Origin: Fischerella sp. JS2
Lineage (GTDB): Bacteria; Cyanobacteriota; Cyanobacteriia; Cyanobacteriales; Nostocaceae
Direction of reading: 5' to 3'
Assembly: GCF_032393985.1 (NCBI RefSeq)
Contig: NZ_CP135918.1
Coordinates: forward strand, 186,001 to 250,000
Length of the DNA: 64,000 nt
Shown here: piece after piece, positions 12,472 to 21,109 of the stretch
How the letters are laid out: every line of letters begins with the position of its first letter
Position numbering within the stretch: position 1 is the first letter of the stretch
Notes under the pieces: model-generated
Told to the model about the DNA's origin: nothing
Database searches by the model: none
What the model saw: the letters and a program-made list of their open reading frames with translations, nothing else
Position numbers and translations under genes: made by a program

Positions 12472-12690
12472 ATGTTTGTTGATGAACTGACGCCTATTTT
12501 TCAACAATTCGCCCAGCACCCAATATCATTTATGGGAGGCTTCTTCTCGGGAGTGCTGCGACTCAATCTTGCTGATGATCCTGTTAAAAGCTGGCTGAAT
12601 CAACAAACTGGCTCAAATATTCACACAACTTCTACAGTTGAACAAAACAACGGTAAGCCCAGTGGCCCTCAATCAATAGCGATTGAATAA
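12472..12690 (+). CDS. Small conserved cyanobacterial protein of unknown function
   Basis: A 72-residue protein beginning MFVDELTPIFQQFAQHPISF. A ribosome-binding site (TTTAGGAGACT) lies at a good distance before the ATG. Residues ~1-45 look ordered (FMGGFFSGVLRLNLADDPVKSW, amphipathic), and the C-terminal ~25 residues are polar and probably disordered. It resembles small hypothetical proteins common in Nostocales, but I do not recognise a named domain. The gene is monocistronic between two intergenic regions. Confidence 0.65.
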   Translation: MFVDELTPIFQQFAQHPISFMGGFFSGVLRLNLADDPVKSWLNQQTGSNIHTTSTVEQNNGKPSGPQSIAIE

Positions 12691-13354
12691 ATAAAACAGT
12701 CATTCAAGAAGCGTGAGATACAGAGGAACCCTACCTGCGCTATACCACCCTCCCCGAAATCGGGGAGGTTAGGGAGGGGTCTAATACTATTTGAAGTCAA
12801 CCAGACAAGAAGGACAAGGAAGAGGATTGGTATCAAGAATTTTGGAAAATGGTATTAATTTGTAATTTTAACAATACAAAATAATTAATCAGTAAAGACA
12901 AATTACTAATAATTGTTAATATTTAAATATACTTTTCATTCAAGTGATATTACGTATTAAATGTAGTTTAAGGAACAATTTGCCTACAAGTATTATTGTC
13001 TTTTGCCGCATTCAATGTCATTAATATATTGCTAAATTCCGCATCTGCACAAATAGGTATATTGAATCCGATAAGCATGAATAAATATCAAACGGAATCC
13101 ACTTTTGCATAAGCTAAATTCCACATATAAGAGAGACTGATTTGAAATTAAAGGGGTTTGTAAAATCTCATACTTTAAAAAATGTCAAGATCGGTTATCA
13201 TATGAGCGTATGCGAAAGTTCAGCCTGAATGATTGGTTAGCTACCAGCAACGGTATCCACCATTGTTAATCAGACCCAACGGAATTCTTTTCGTTTCTAT
13301 TAACTATCTTTTGAGCTGAATTTGCCGCCTCCAATTGAGACTTACGTGATCCAA
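12691..13354. other. Intergenic region upstream of the RNA-binding protein
   Basis: No gene seen. A palindrome CCTCCCCGA-AA-TCGGGGAGG (12749-12768) lies just after the small gene and may end its transcript or be a dispersed repeat. The last ~150 bp carry the promoter and a long untranslated leader of the RRM gene. Confidence 0.5.
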
Positions 13355-13630
13355 ATGACTATTTACGTTGGCAATCTCTCCTACAGCGCTACCGAAGAAG
13401 ACTTGAAAGCTGTTTTTGCCGAATACGGCCAGGTTAAAAGAGTTGTGTTACCGACCGACCGCGATACAGGTAGACTGCGCGGGTTTGCGTTTGTAGAAAT
13501 GAATGAAGACGCCCAAGAAGAAGCAGCGATTACAGAATTGGATGGCGCTGAATGGATGGGTCGTCAACTCAAAGTCAACAAAGCAAGACCAAGGGAGGAT
13601 AACCGACGAGGTAGTTGGGCGAAAAGGTAA
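13355..13630 (+). CDS. RRM-type glycine-poor RNA-binding protein
   Basis: One RNA-recognition motif of the cyanobacterial Rbp family. RNP2 is IYVGNL (residues 3-8) and RNP1 is RGFAFVEM (~43-50), with a short basic C-terminal tail (NKARPREDNRRGSWAKR) instead of the long Gly-rich tail of cold-induced paralogues. These proteins bind RNA and are often cold-regulated; in Synechocystis some help localise photosystem mRNAs at thylakoids. The frame is open to a TTG at 13322, but the ATG at 13355 (MTIYVGNLSY) gives the family start. Confidence 0.9.
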   Translation: MTIYVGNLSYSATEEDLKAVFAEYGQVKRVVLPTDRDTGRLRGFAFVEMNEDAQEEAAITELDGAEWMGRQLKVNKARPREDNRRGSWAKR

Positions 13631-14070
13631 TTTTTTTAAACTGATGGAAAAATATAATAGCAAATTGCTTACTTTTTAGGCAAGGTGTTAAGTTACGTCT
13701 AGTAACTAAAAAGCAGTAAACCGACCCAAGCAGAAAAGTAGCAAAATAACTGACTAGTTGTGATTTATGAAGAAGATCATGACTGTCGGTTATTTTATTT
13801 TTTGTGACTAGTCATGGTCATTCTTACCAATGACTGGTGCATGGCCAATAAATTTTAGATTACTTGTAAGACTAGGTAAATTTTCCTGACACTATCATCT
13901 CAAATAAGCAAATAACCTTAGTTGAGAGCGATAAAATGTTGATTTCTTTAGTTTGTCTAAAGTCACATCTGAATTGTCAAATTACCTTTCTAAGATAGAG
14001 GCAGCAACCACAAGTTGCAAGGCACGGGAGCAACCCAACAAATAGCTAATTGCTATGGAGGATAAAAATA
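13631..14070. promoter_or_regulatory. Promoter region of the fbp-tal-zwf-opcA cluster
   Basis: A 440-bp gap with no ORF. GACTAGTC-type palindromes occur at ~13751 and ~13807. A good ribosome-binding site, GGAGG at 14057-14061, sits 9 nt before the fbp ATG. No canonical GTA-N8-TAC NtcA site was found. Confidence 0.4.
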
Positions 14071-15123
14071 ATGACTAAAGCGGCAGAATCTTTAGAGCAG
14101 TCTATCAAAGACGCTACAGCAGAGCGCGGCTTAGATCGTGATTGTACTACTTTATCCCGTCACGTCCTGCAACAACTCCAAACTTTTTCGCCACAGGCAC
14201 AGGATTTAAGTACGTTGATGAATCGGATTGCCTTGGCTGGGAAACTCATTGCCCGTCGCCTCAGTCGGGCTGGTCTCATGGAAGGTGTTCTCGGATTTAC
14301 AGGCGAGACTAATGTCCAAGGTGAATCTGTGAAAAAAATGGATGTCTACGCCAATGATGTGTTTATCGCGGTATTCAAGCAAAGCGGGTTAGTGTGTCGC
14401 TTAGCTTCTGAAGAAATGGAAAATCCATACTATATTCCCGAAAACTGTCCGATTGGTCGCTACACTCTGTTGTATGATCCCATTGATGGCTCATCCAATA
14501 CTGACATTAATTTAAGTTTGGGTTCTATCTTCTCGATTCGTCAACAGGAAGGGGAAGATCTTGATGGTTCGGCAAAAGATTTACTAGCATCAGGACGTAA
14601 GCAAATTGCTGCTGGATACATCCTGTATGGTCCTAGTACGATGCTGGTCTATACTATAGGAAGAGGCGTTCATTCTTTTACCCTTGACCCTAGTTTAGGA
14701 GAGTTTATTCTCACAGAAGAGAATATCCAAATTCCTAGCCACGGCCCAGTATATAGCGTAAACGAGGGGAACTTCTGGCAATGGGATGAATCAATTCGAG
14801 AGTATATCCGCTACGTTCATCGTACAGAAGGTTACACCGCTCGTTATAGTGGGGCAATGGTTAGCGATATCCACAGGGTGCTAATCCAAGGCGGTGTGTT
14901 TCTATATCCCGGAACTGTTCAAAAACCAGAAGGTAAACTACGCTTACTTTATGAAACTGCGCCGCTTGCTTATGTGATTGAGCAAGCAGGTGGTCGAGCA
15001 ACAACCGGACATGAGAATATTTTGGACGTAATACCAAATAAACTGCATCAACGTACACCTCTGATTATTGGTAGTAGAGAGGATGTTGCGAAGGTAGAGT
15101 CTTTTATTCAGAACGGGCATTAG
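14071..15123 (+). CDS. fbp: Fructose-1,6-bisphosphatase, class I
   Basis: Hydrolyses fructose-1,6-bisphosphate in gluconeogenesis and sugar recycling through the oxidative pentose phosphate pathway (cytoplasm). 350 residues, normal for class I. The metal-binding motif DPIDGSSN is at ~136-143, preceded by LASEEMENP (metal ligands); [13 protein letters not shown] and [17 protein letters not shown] form the substrate site. The ATG at 14071 has GGAGG upstream; the frame extends to 14050 without support. First gene of a cluster with tal, zwf and opcA, the order described for Nostoc, where the cluster supplies reductant to heterocysts and dark-grown cells. Confidence 0.96.
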   Translation: MTKAAESLEQSIKDATAERGLDRDCTTLSRHVLQQLQTFSPQAQDLSTLMNRIALAGKLIARRLSRAGLMEGVLGFTGETNVQGESVKKMDVYANDVFIAVFKQSGLVCRLASEEMENPYYIPENCPIGRYTLLYDPIDGSSNTDINLSLGSIFSIRQQEGEDLDGSAKDLLASGRKQIAAGYILYGPSTMLVYTIGRGVHSFTLDPSLGEFILTEENIQIPSHGPVYSVNEGNFWQWDESIREYIRYVHRTEGYTARYSGAMVSDIHRVLIQGGVFLYPGTVQKPEGKLRLLYETAPLAYVIEQAGGRATTGHENILDVIPNKLHQRTPLIIGSREDVAKVESFIQNGH

Positions 15124-15243
15124 TAGTAAAGGTTAGTGGTTAGTAGTTGGTAGTTAGTGGGAAAAAAGCAACAACTAACAATCAACAACTAACTTGGTTT
15201 GACAAATTTCTCACCAAAATAGAACAAGCAGGAGGGAAAAATA

Positions 15244-16389
15244 ATGACAACAAATCATTTATTAGAGATAAAAAATTACGGTCAGAGTATCTGGATGGAT
15301 AATTTGAGCCGTGACATTATAAAGTCTGGTGAATTGAAAGACTTGGTGGAAAATAAAGGTATTTGTGGGATTACTTCTAATCCTACGATTTTTGAAAAAG
15401 CGATCGCTAATAATGCCATATATGATCGCGAGATCGAAGCCGGAGTTCAGGCTGGGTTGCCAACTTACAAAATCTACGAATCGCTGGTTTTTCAAGATAT
15501 CCGCGATGCTTGTGATATTTTACGCCCAGTCTATGAAGCCTCGAATGGGTTGGATGGTTATGTCAGCATTGAAGTACCACCAACAATTGCTCATGACACC
15601 GAAGCCACAATTGCTGAGGCTCGCCGCTACTTCCAAGAAATTGGCCGGGAAAATGTCATGATTAAAATACCCGGTACAGATTCTGGTTTGCCAGCAGTTG
15701 AGCAAGTAATATCCGAGGGTATTAATGTTAATATCACGCTGCTGTTTTCGGTACAAAGCTATATCAACACTGCTTGGGCTTATATTCGTGGCTTAGAAAA
15801 ACGGGCAGCCCAAGGTAAGGACATCAGCAAAATTGCTTCTGTAGCTAGCTTCTTCCTGAGCCGGATTGACAGCAACATCGATGGTAAAATCGATGCCAAA
15901 CTAGCTAAAGGTGTTGACAATCTCAATGTTGAAGCCAAGCTAAAAGCAATTAAAGGAAAAGTAGCGATCGCTAACGCAAAGATTGCTTATCAGGAATATA
16001 AAAAGATTGTGCAAAGCGATCGTTGGCAAGCTTTGGCGGCCAAAGGTGCAAAAGTACAGCGCCTGTTGTGGGCTAGTACCAGTACTAAAGATCCCAACTA
16101 CAGCGACGTCATGTATGTTGATGAGTTGGTTGGTCCAGACACCGTTAACACCTTACCACCAGCAACCATCGAGGCTTGCGCCGACCACTGCGATGTAGCT
16201 AACCGAGTAGAAACAGACGTAGAGGAGGCTTACAACCTAATGGAAAGCCTCAAAGATCCAGACGTGAACATCGACATCAACACAGTGATGGATGAACTGC
16301 TGACAGAAGGAATTGACAAATTTGTCAAGCCCTTCCAATCCTTAATGGATTCTTTAGAAAAAAAGGTCAAGCAGTTGTCACCAGTGTAA
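15244..16389 (+). CDS. tal: Transaldolase
   Basis: Transfers a dihydroxyacetone unit between sugar phosphates in the pentose phosphate pathway (cytoplasm). 381 residues, the longer TalB-like type common in cyanobacteria and actinobacteria. N-terminal signature SIWMDNLSRDIIKSGELKDL and GITSNPTIFEKAI; the Schiff-base Lys is in VMIKIPGTD at about residue 141; INVNITLLFSV follows. GGAGG precedes the ATG. It lies 120 bp after fbp, with degenerate TTAGTGG-type repeats and their inverse in between (15125-15195), and 112 bp before zwf. Confidence 0.95.
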   Translation: MTTNHLLEIKNYGQSIWMDNLSRDIIKSGELKDLVENKGICGITSNPTIFEKAIANNAIYDREIEAGVQAGLPTYKIYESLVFQDIRDACDILRPVYEASNGLDGYVSIEVPPTIAHDTEATIAEARRYFQEIGRENVMIKIPGTDSGLPAVEQVISEGINVNITLLFSVQSYINTAWAYIRGLEKRAAQGKDISKIASVASFFLSRIDSNIDGKIDAKLAKGVDNLNVEAKLKAIKGKVAIANAKIAYQEYKKIVQSDRWQALAAKGAKVQRLLWASTSTKDPNYSDVMYVDELVGPDTVNTLPPATIEACADHCDVANRVETDVEEAYNLMESLKDPDVNIDINTVMDELLTEGIDKFVKPFQSLMDSLEKKVKQLSPV

Positions 16390-16463
16390 GTAATAGTTAG
16401 TGGTTATTGGTTAGTGGTTAGTAGTCAACAATCAACCACTAACTACTAACTACCAACTACTAA
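16390..16463. repeat. Inverted heptamer-repeat block between tal and zwf
   Basis: Several TTAGTGG/TTAGTAG-type units (16396-16427) are followed by their complement ACCACTAAC/TACTAAC (16435-16463), so the RNA can fold into a long imperfect hairpin. Similar blocks lie at 3144-3208 and 15125-15195. These look like the short tandemly repeated sequences known from heterocystous cyanobacteria. Here the block could attenuate or punctuate operon transcription. Confidence 0.7.
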
Positions 16464-16501
16464 CAAATCCCAACATCTCAAACCTAAAATCTAAAATTCA
16501 T

Positions 16502-18031
16502 ATGGTCAGTCTGCTAGAAAATCCTTTGCGGGTAGGTCTCCAACAGCAAGGAATGGCCGAACCCCAGATTATAGTCATCTTTGGTGCTTCTGGAGACCTT
16601 ACTTGGCGCAAACTTGTGCCATCACTATACAAATTAAGACGCGAGAGACGCATTCCACCAGAGACAACCATCGTTGGCGTAGCACGTCGGGACTGGACTC
16701 ATGAATACTTCCGTGAACAAATGCGAAAAGGAATGGAAGAGGTTCATGGCGGTGTTGGTCCGGAGGAACTCTGGCAGGACTTTTCTCAAGGATTATTTTA
16801 CTGTTCTGGTAATATAGATAATCCTGAAAGTTACCAAAAACTGAAGGCTTTTTTGCAAGAGTTGGATGAAAAACGGGGAACCCGAGGAAATCGGATGTTC
16901 TACCTTTCGGTTGCACCCAACTTCTTTGCAGAAGCAATCAAACAACTTGGAACTGGGGGAATGCTGGATGATCCCTACAAACATCGTCTGGTCATCGAAA
17001 AACCCTTTGGTCGAGATTTAGCTTCTGCTAAGAGTCTCAACTTAGTAGTGCAAAAATATTGCAAAGAGCAACAAGTATACCGTATTGACCACTACTTAGG
17101 CAAAGACACAGTTCAAAATTTACTAGTATTTCGCTTTGCTAATGCGATTTTTGAACCGTTGTGGAATCGCCGCTTTGTTGACCACGTCCAGATTACCGTT
17201 GCCGAAACCGTAGGAGTAGAAGACCGGGCCGGTTACTATGAAAGTTCCGGCGCACTGCGGGACATGTTGCAAAACCACCTAATGCAACTTTATTGCTTAA
17301 CAGCAATGGAACCTCCCAACGCTATGGATGCTGACAGTATCCGCACGGAAAAAGTAAAAGTACTCCAGGCTACACGTTTAGCAGATATCAATAATTTAAG
17401 CCTTTCGGCTGTACGTGGGCAATACAGCGCTGGTTGGATGAAAGGAAAGCCAGTACCAGGGTATCGACAAGAACCAGGAGTTGATCCTAACTCGACCACG
17501 CCTACTTATGTAGCGATGAAGTTTCTCGTAGACAACTGGCGCTGGCAAGGGGTTCCTTTTTACCTGCGTACTGGTAAGCGAATGCCGAAAAAAGTGAGTG
17601 AGATTTCTATCCACTTTCGGGAAGTTCCTTCTCGGATGTTTCAATCGGCAGCCCAACAGATGAATGCCAATATTTTAGCAATGCGGATTCAACCAAACGA
17701 AGGTATTTCTCTGCGGTTTGAAGTCAAAATGCCTGGGGCAGATTTCCGTACTCGTTCGGTTGATATGGACTTTAGTTATGGTTCCTTTGGCATTGCAGCA
17801 ACTTCTGATGCTTATGATCGCCTATTTTTGGATTGCATGATGGGTGATCAAACATTATTCACACGGGGAGACGAAGTAGAAGCAGCTTGGCAGGTGGTAA
17901 CACCAGCCCTTTCTGTTTGGGATGCACCTACAGATCCAACAACTATTCCCCAGTATGAAGCCGGAACCTGGGAACCCGTGGAAGCAGAATTATTAATCAA
18001 CCGAGATGGTCGTCGTTGGCGCAGACTATAG
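16502..18031 (+). CDS. zwf: Glucose-6-phosphate 1-dehydrogenase
   Basis: Oxidises glucose-6-phosphate to 6-phosphogluconolactone with NADP+, the entry to the oxidative pentose phosphate pathway and the main dark and heterocyst NADPH source. 509 residues. Nucleotide-binding GASGDL at 28-33; the active-site motif RIDHYLGK at 194-201 with the catalytic His; EKPFGRD upstream of it. Cyanobacterial Zwf is redox-controlled and activated by OpcA, encoded next. The ATG at 16502 starts [16 protein letters not shown], consistent with the family, though no strong ribosome-binding site is visible. Confidence 0.97.
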   Translation: MVSLLENPLRVGLQQQGMAEPQIIVIFGASGDLTWRKLVPSLYKLRRERRIPPETTIVGVARRDWTHEYFREQMRKGMEEVHGGVGPEELWQDFSQGLFYCSGNIDNPESYQKLKAFLQELDEKRGTRGNRMFYLSVAPNFFAEAIKQLGTGGMLDDPYKHRLVIEKPFGRDLASAKSLNLVVQKYCKEQQVYRIDHYLGKDTVQNLLVFRFANAIFEPLWNRRFVDHVQITVAETVGVEDRAGYYESSGALRDMLQNHLMQLYCLTAMEPPNAMDADSIRTEKVKVLQATRLADINNLSLSAVRGQYSAGWMKGKPVPGYRQEPGVDPNSTTPTYVAMKFLVDNWRWQGVPFYLRTGKRMPKKVSEISIHFREVPSRMFQSAAQQMNANILAMRIQPNEGISLRFEVKMPGADFRTRSVDMDFSYGSFGIAATSDAYDRLFLDCMMGDQTLFTRGDEVEAAWQVVTPALSVWDAPTDPTTIPQYEAGTWEPVEAELLINRDGRRWRRL

Positions 18032-18062
18032 AAGGATGAAGGCTGAAGGATGAAATTTTTTT

Positions 18063-18118
18063 CTTCACACTTCACACTTCATACTTCACACTTCATACTT
18101 CACACTTCATACTTCATA
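18063..18118. repeat. Eight tandem heptamers between zwf and opcA
   Basis: CTTCACA or CTTCATA repeated eight times without interruption (56 bp), alternating C/T at position 6. It fills nearly the whole zwf-opcA spacer and is a clear short tandem repeat block, likely variable in copy number between strains. Confidence 0.9.
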
Positions 18119-18129
18119 ATTCAACCTCT

Positions 18130-19500
18130 ATGACTCCCCAAGCTCCTACTATTTTTTCACTACAGGCTCCCAAAGATGTTTCGCTGACAGATATTGAAGC
18201 GGAACTAAGTCAAATTTGGCAAAGTTATGGTATGGTCGGCGAGGATGGTACACTACCGGCGGCGACACGGGCAGCTACATTTACTTTGGTGGTTTATGAA
18301 CCAGAAGAAACTCAGTATCTATTAGCAGCTTTGGGATTTTACAACGGCCCAATTGATGGCATTCCTGGCCCGCAAACACAAGCAGCACTGCGGGAAGTAC
18401 AGAAAAAGTATGGGTTGACAGAGACTGGAACAGCTACAAAGGAAACCTTAACTCTGTTACGGGAAGAAGTTGCCAAACGTCACAAGGGTGGGGCGACAGA
18501 AAATGGTGCGACTGCATCCTATGGTTTAGATGCAAAAAGTCCCAGAATTGCTGATGAGATTGCTCTACGTAACCCTTGTCGTATTATTACTCTCTTACCA
18601 GTGGTGGGAGAAGACGAAGGCGTTAAGGCACAAGTCTCCGCCTATTGCCCAATTCAAAAAGGTTCATCAAGTACTCTGGTTTGTTGCGAATACATAACTC
18701 TTACCGGAACCCCCGCCGCTTTAGAACGAATTGGTGGTATGGTGCCAGCATTGACGATTGGGGGTTTACCTAAGTTTTTGTGGTGGAAAGCAACACCAGA
18801 CCCCAACAATAGTCTCTTTAAGAGACTGGCAGCAGTGTGTGACAATGTGATTGTAGATTCTTGCAATTTCAACAAGCCAGAAACAGATTTGCTCAGCTTG
18901 CAAGCATTAGCAGAAAGTGGTATTCCTTTGGCTGACTTGAACTGGCGTCGCCTCTCTGCATGGCAAGAATTGACAGCAGAAGCTTACGATCCACCACAGC
19001 GTCGTGCTGCTCTTGTAGAAATTGACAGAGTTAATATTGATTATGAAAAAGGCAACTCCGCCCAAGCCTTACTATTCTTAGGTTGGTTGGCGAGTCGCTT
19101 GAGTTGGCATCCAATTTCTTATCAAATAGAAAGCGGAGATTACGATATTATCCGCGTTAGTTTTACTGCCGATAACCAACGGCAAATAGAAGCCGAATTA
19201 GCAGGAGTCCCTGTTGCTGATGTGGGTGAAGTTCCAGGCGACTTGATCGCTTTACGCTTAAGTTCTACCAATCCCCAGGCTAACTGCGGTACTTTGATCT
19301 GTACCGAAACTGGCGGTTGTATGCGGATGGAAACTCAAGGTGGCGCCCAATCAACTGGGTTATTCCAACAGGTAACTTCCCTCTCAGAACAAAAAGCAGA
19401 AGTGCTGCTGAGTCAACAGGTACAACGCTGGGGCCATGAGGCACTGTTTGAAGAAAGCCTAGCAGTAATAGGACAAATTCTCAAATTAGGTAATAGATAA
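18130..19500 (+). CDS. opcA: OpcA, glucose-6-phosphate dehydrogenase assembly/activator protein
   Basis: Activates Zwf allosterically and links it to thioredoxin redox control; required in Nostoc for dark growth and heterocyst nitrogen fixation. 456 residues. Residues ~60-112 (TQYLLAALGFYNGPIDGIPG onward) resemble a peptidoglycan-binding-domain-like fold, a known oddity of cyanobacterial OpcA; the rest is the OpcA family domain (PKFLWWKATPDPNNSLFKRL; LNWRRLSAWQELTAEAYDPP). Six or more Cys residues are present, in line with redox control. It follows zwf after a heptamer repeat and ends the sugar cluster. Confidence 0.95.
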   Translation: MTPQAPTIFSLQAPKDVSLTDIEAELSQIWQSYGMVGEDGTLPAATRAATFTLVVYEPEETQYLLAALGFYNGPIDGIPGPQTQAALREVQKKYGLTETGTATKETLTLLREEVAKRHKGGATENGATASYGLDAKSPRIADEIALRNPCRIITLLPVVGEDEGVKAQVSAYCPIQKGSSSTLVCCEYITLTGTPAALERIGGMVPALTIGGLPKFLWWKATPDPNNSLFKRLAAVCDNVIVDSCNFNKPETDLLSLQALAESGIPLADLNWRRLSAWQELTAEAYDPPQRRAALVEIDRVNIDYEKGNSAQALLFLGWLASRLSWHPISYQIESGDYDIIRVSFTADNQRQIEAELAGVPVADVGEVPGDLIALRLSSTNPQANCGTLICTETGGCMRMETQGGAQSTGLFQQVTSLSEQKAEVLLSQQVQRWGHEALFEESLAVIGQILKLGNR

Positions 19501-19572
19501 ATAGGTAATGGGTAATGGGTAATAGGATAGAAAATCAGTTACCAATTACCAATTAGCAATTAGCAATTACCA

Positions 19573-20979
19573 ATGTCATTAATTATTGCAGGAGAACGTA
19601 GCGGGGTGGGTAAGACAACAGTCACACTCACCCTGCTGGCGTCTTTGTGTCGGCGATCGCACCAAGTACAATCTTTTAAAGTCGGGCCGGATTATATAGA
19701 TCCCATGTTTCATCAGCATGTAACCGGGCGTGCTTGTCGAAATTTAGACCCGATATTAACTTCACCAAGCTACATACAGCAGTGTTTTGCTCGTCACAGC
19801 CAAGGGGTGAAATATGCCTTAGTTGAGGGCGTGATGGGGTTGTTTGATGGTGTAACCCCACCCCTTGCCCCTCCCTTTACTAAGGGGAGGGGTTGGGGAG
19901 GGGTAAATGATTATGCCAGCACTGCTCATATAGCAAGATTATTGGATCTACCTGTAGTATTGGTAATTGATTGCAGTCGCTTGTCTGGTTCGGTTGCGGC
20001 GATCGCTCACGGTTATAGTTCCTTTGACCCCAGAATTAAAATAGCTGGGGTAATCTTAAATCGTGTAGGTAGCGATCGCCACTTGCAATTACTCAAGGAT
20101 GCTCTTGCACCGCTACAATTACCGATTCTTGGTGTATTGCGTCGCCAGGATAACATTACCATTCCTGACCGCCATCTCGGCTTAGTACCCACAGCCGAAC
20201 TCCCTCAAATCAATGCTTTGATTGACCGACTTGCTGATTTGGGTGAGCTTTGCTTTGACTGGGAGAGGCTGTTACCTTTGTTAGAAGTGTCTGGAGAAAC
20301 CCCACCCCAACCCCTCCCCTTACTAAGAACAGAGGTGAGAATTGCTGTGGCACGCGATCGCGCTTTTAATTTCTACTACCAAGACAATCTCGATTTGTTA
20401 CAACAACTAGGTGCAGAGTTGGTTTTCTGGAGTCCATTAGAAGATACTGGGCTACCAGAAGGAGTACAGGGTATGTATTTTGGCGGCGGGTTTCCAGAGG
20501 TATTTGCCCAGCAGCTTGCGGAAAACACTGTTACTAAAGCAGCAATTAAGACAGCTATTTTGACGGGAATGCCTACAATTGCCGAGTGTGGCGGGTTAAT
20601 GTATTTATGTGAGCAAATTGTCGATTTTGCAGGTAAATCTTGGTCGATGGTGGGAGTTTTACCCACAACCGCAGTTATGAGTGGGCGTTTAACTTTAGGA
20701 TATCGTCGCGCTGTTGTTCTAGAAGATAGTTTGTTAGTAAGTGCAGGAACAACAGTTTGTGGGCATGAGTTTCATCGTTCCTATTTAATGTCCAATTTTG
20801 AGCAGCCACTATTTCAAACTTGTCGCTTTGATACCGATGAACATATAGGATATGAAGGATGGGGAACTAATTTACCATATCTCAATCTTCACGCCTCTTA
20901 TATTCATATGCACTGGGGGGCATGTACAGAAATTCCCGAGAGGTTTTTAAAACGCTGTTTGGAGTTAGCACTTAAGTAA
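19573..20979 (+). CDS. cobB: Cobyrinic acid a,c-diamide synthase (CobB/CbiA)
   Basis: ATP- and glutamine-dependent amidation of cobyrinate side chains a and c in (pseudo)cobalamin synthesis. 468 residues. The N-terminal dethiobiotin-synthetase-like domain has P-loop GERSGVGKTT (7-16) and KVGPDYIDPMFH; the C-terminal class I glutamine amidotransferase has the nucleophile in AECGGLMYL (Cys339) and HEFHRS, with HMHWG at the end. Oddity: after GLFDGV, where homologues continue directly to the STAHIARLL block, this protein has ~17 extra residues (TPPLAPPFTKGRGWGG) encoded by an in-frame palindromic repeat (19853-19906). A second Pro-rich remnant (GETPPQPLPLL) joins the two domains. The product serves B12 enzymes such as NrdJ. 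Confidence 0.94.
   Translation: MSLIIAGERSGVGKTTVTLTLLASLCRRSHQVQSFKVGPDYIDPMFHQHVTGRACRNLDPILTSPSYIQQCFARHSQGVKYALVEGVMGLFDGVTPPLAPPFTKGRGWGGVNDYASTAHIARLLDLPVVLVIDCSRLSGSVAAIAHGYSSFDPRIKIAGVILNRVGSDRHLQLLKDALAPLQLPILGVLRRQDNITIPDRHLGLVPTAELPQINALIDRLADLGELCFDWERLLPLLEVSGETPPQPLPLLRTEVRIAVARDRAFNFYYQDNLDLLQQLGAELVFWSPLEDTGLPEGVQGMYFGGGFPEVFAQQLAENTVTKAAIKTAILTGMPTIAECGGLMYLCEQIVDFAGKSWSMVGVLPTTAVMSGRLTLGYRRAVVLEDSLLVSAGTTVCGHEFHRSYLMSNFEQPLFQTCRFDTDEHIGYEGWGTNLPYLNLHASYIHMHWGACTEIPERFLKRCLELALK
19853..19906 (+). repeat. Palindromic repeat inserted in frame within cobB
   Basis: A ~54-bp C/G-rich palindrome pairing CCCCTCCC with GGGAGGGG around TTTACTAAG. It resembles the dispersed CCCCTCC...GGAGGGG palindromes of intergenic DNA (as at 12749). 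Its length is a multiple of three and it carries no stop, so it is translated. It lies between a conserved acidic loop and the next helix, a surface loop where an insertion may be tolerated. Confidence 0.7.
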
Positions 20980-21109
20980 GTATGGCTTTGCTTAAAATCG
21001 TATGATTTTAAACGCAGAGGAACGCGGAGGTAGCGCACCAAGTAGCAGAGTTTTTAGAGATAATTCGCTCTACGAACTCTACGAATTTTGTGTGAGAAAC
21101 TATTACCCT
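20980..21109. repeat. Short dispersed repeat between convergent genes
   Basis: Contains AAAATCGTATGATTTT, a 7-8 bp hairpin, followed by an ACGCAGAGG-type repeat (AACGCAGAGGAACGCGGAGG). A related unit recurs at 56097-56140, and weaker ones at ~24160 and ~29490. Convergent gene ends flank it, so the hairpin may terminate either transcript. Confidence 0.55.
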
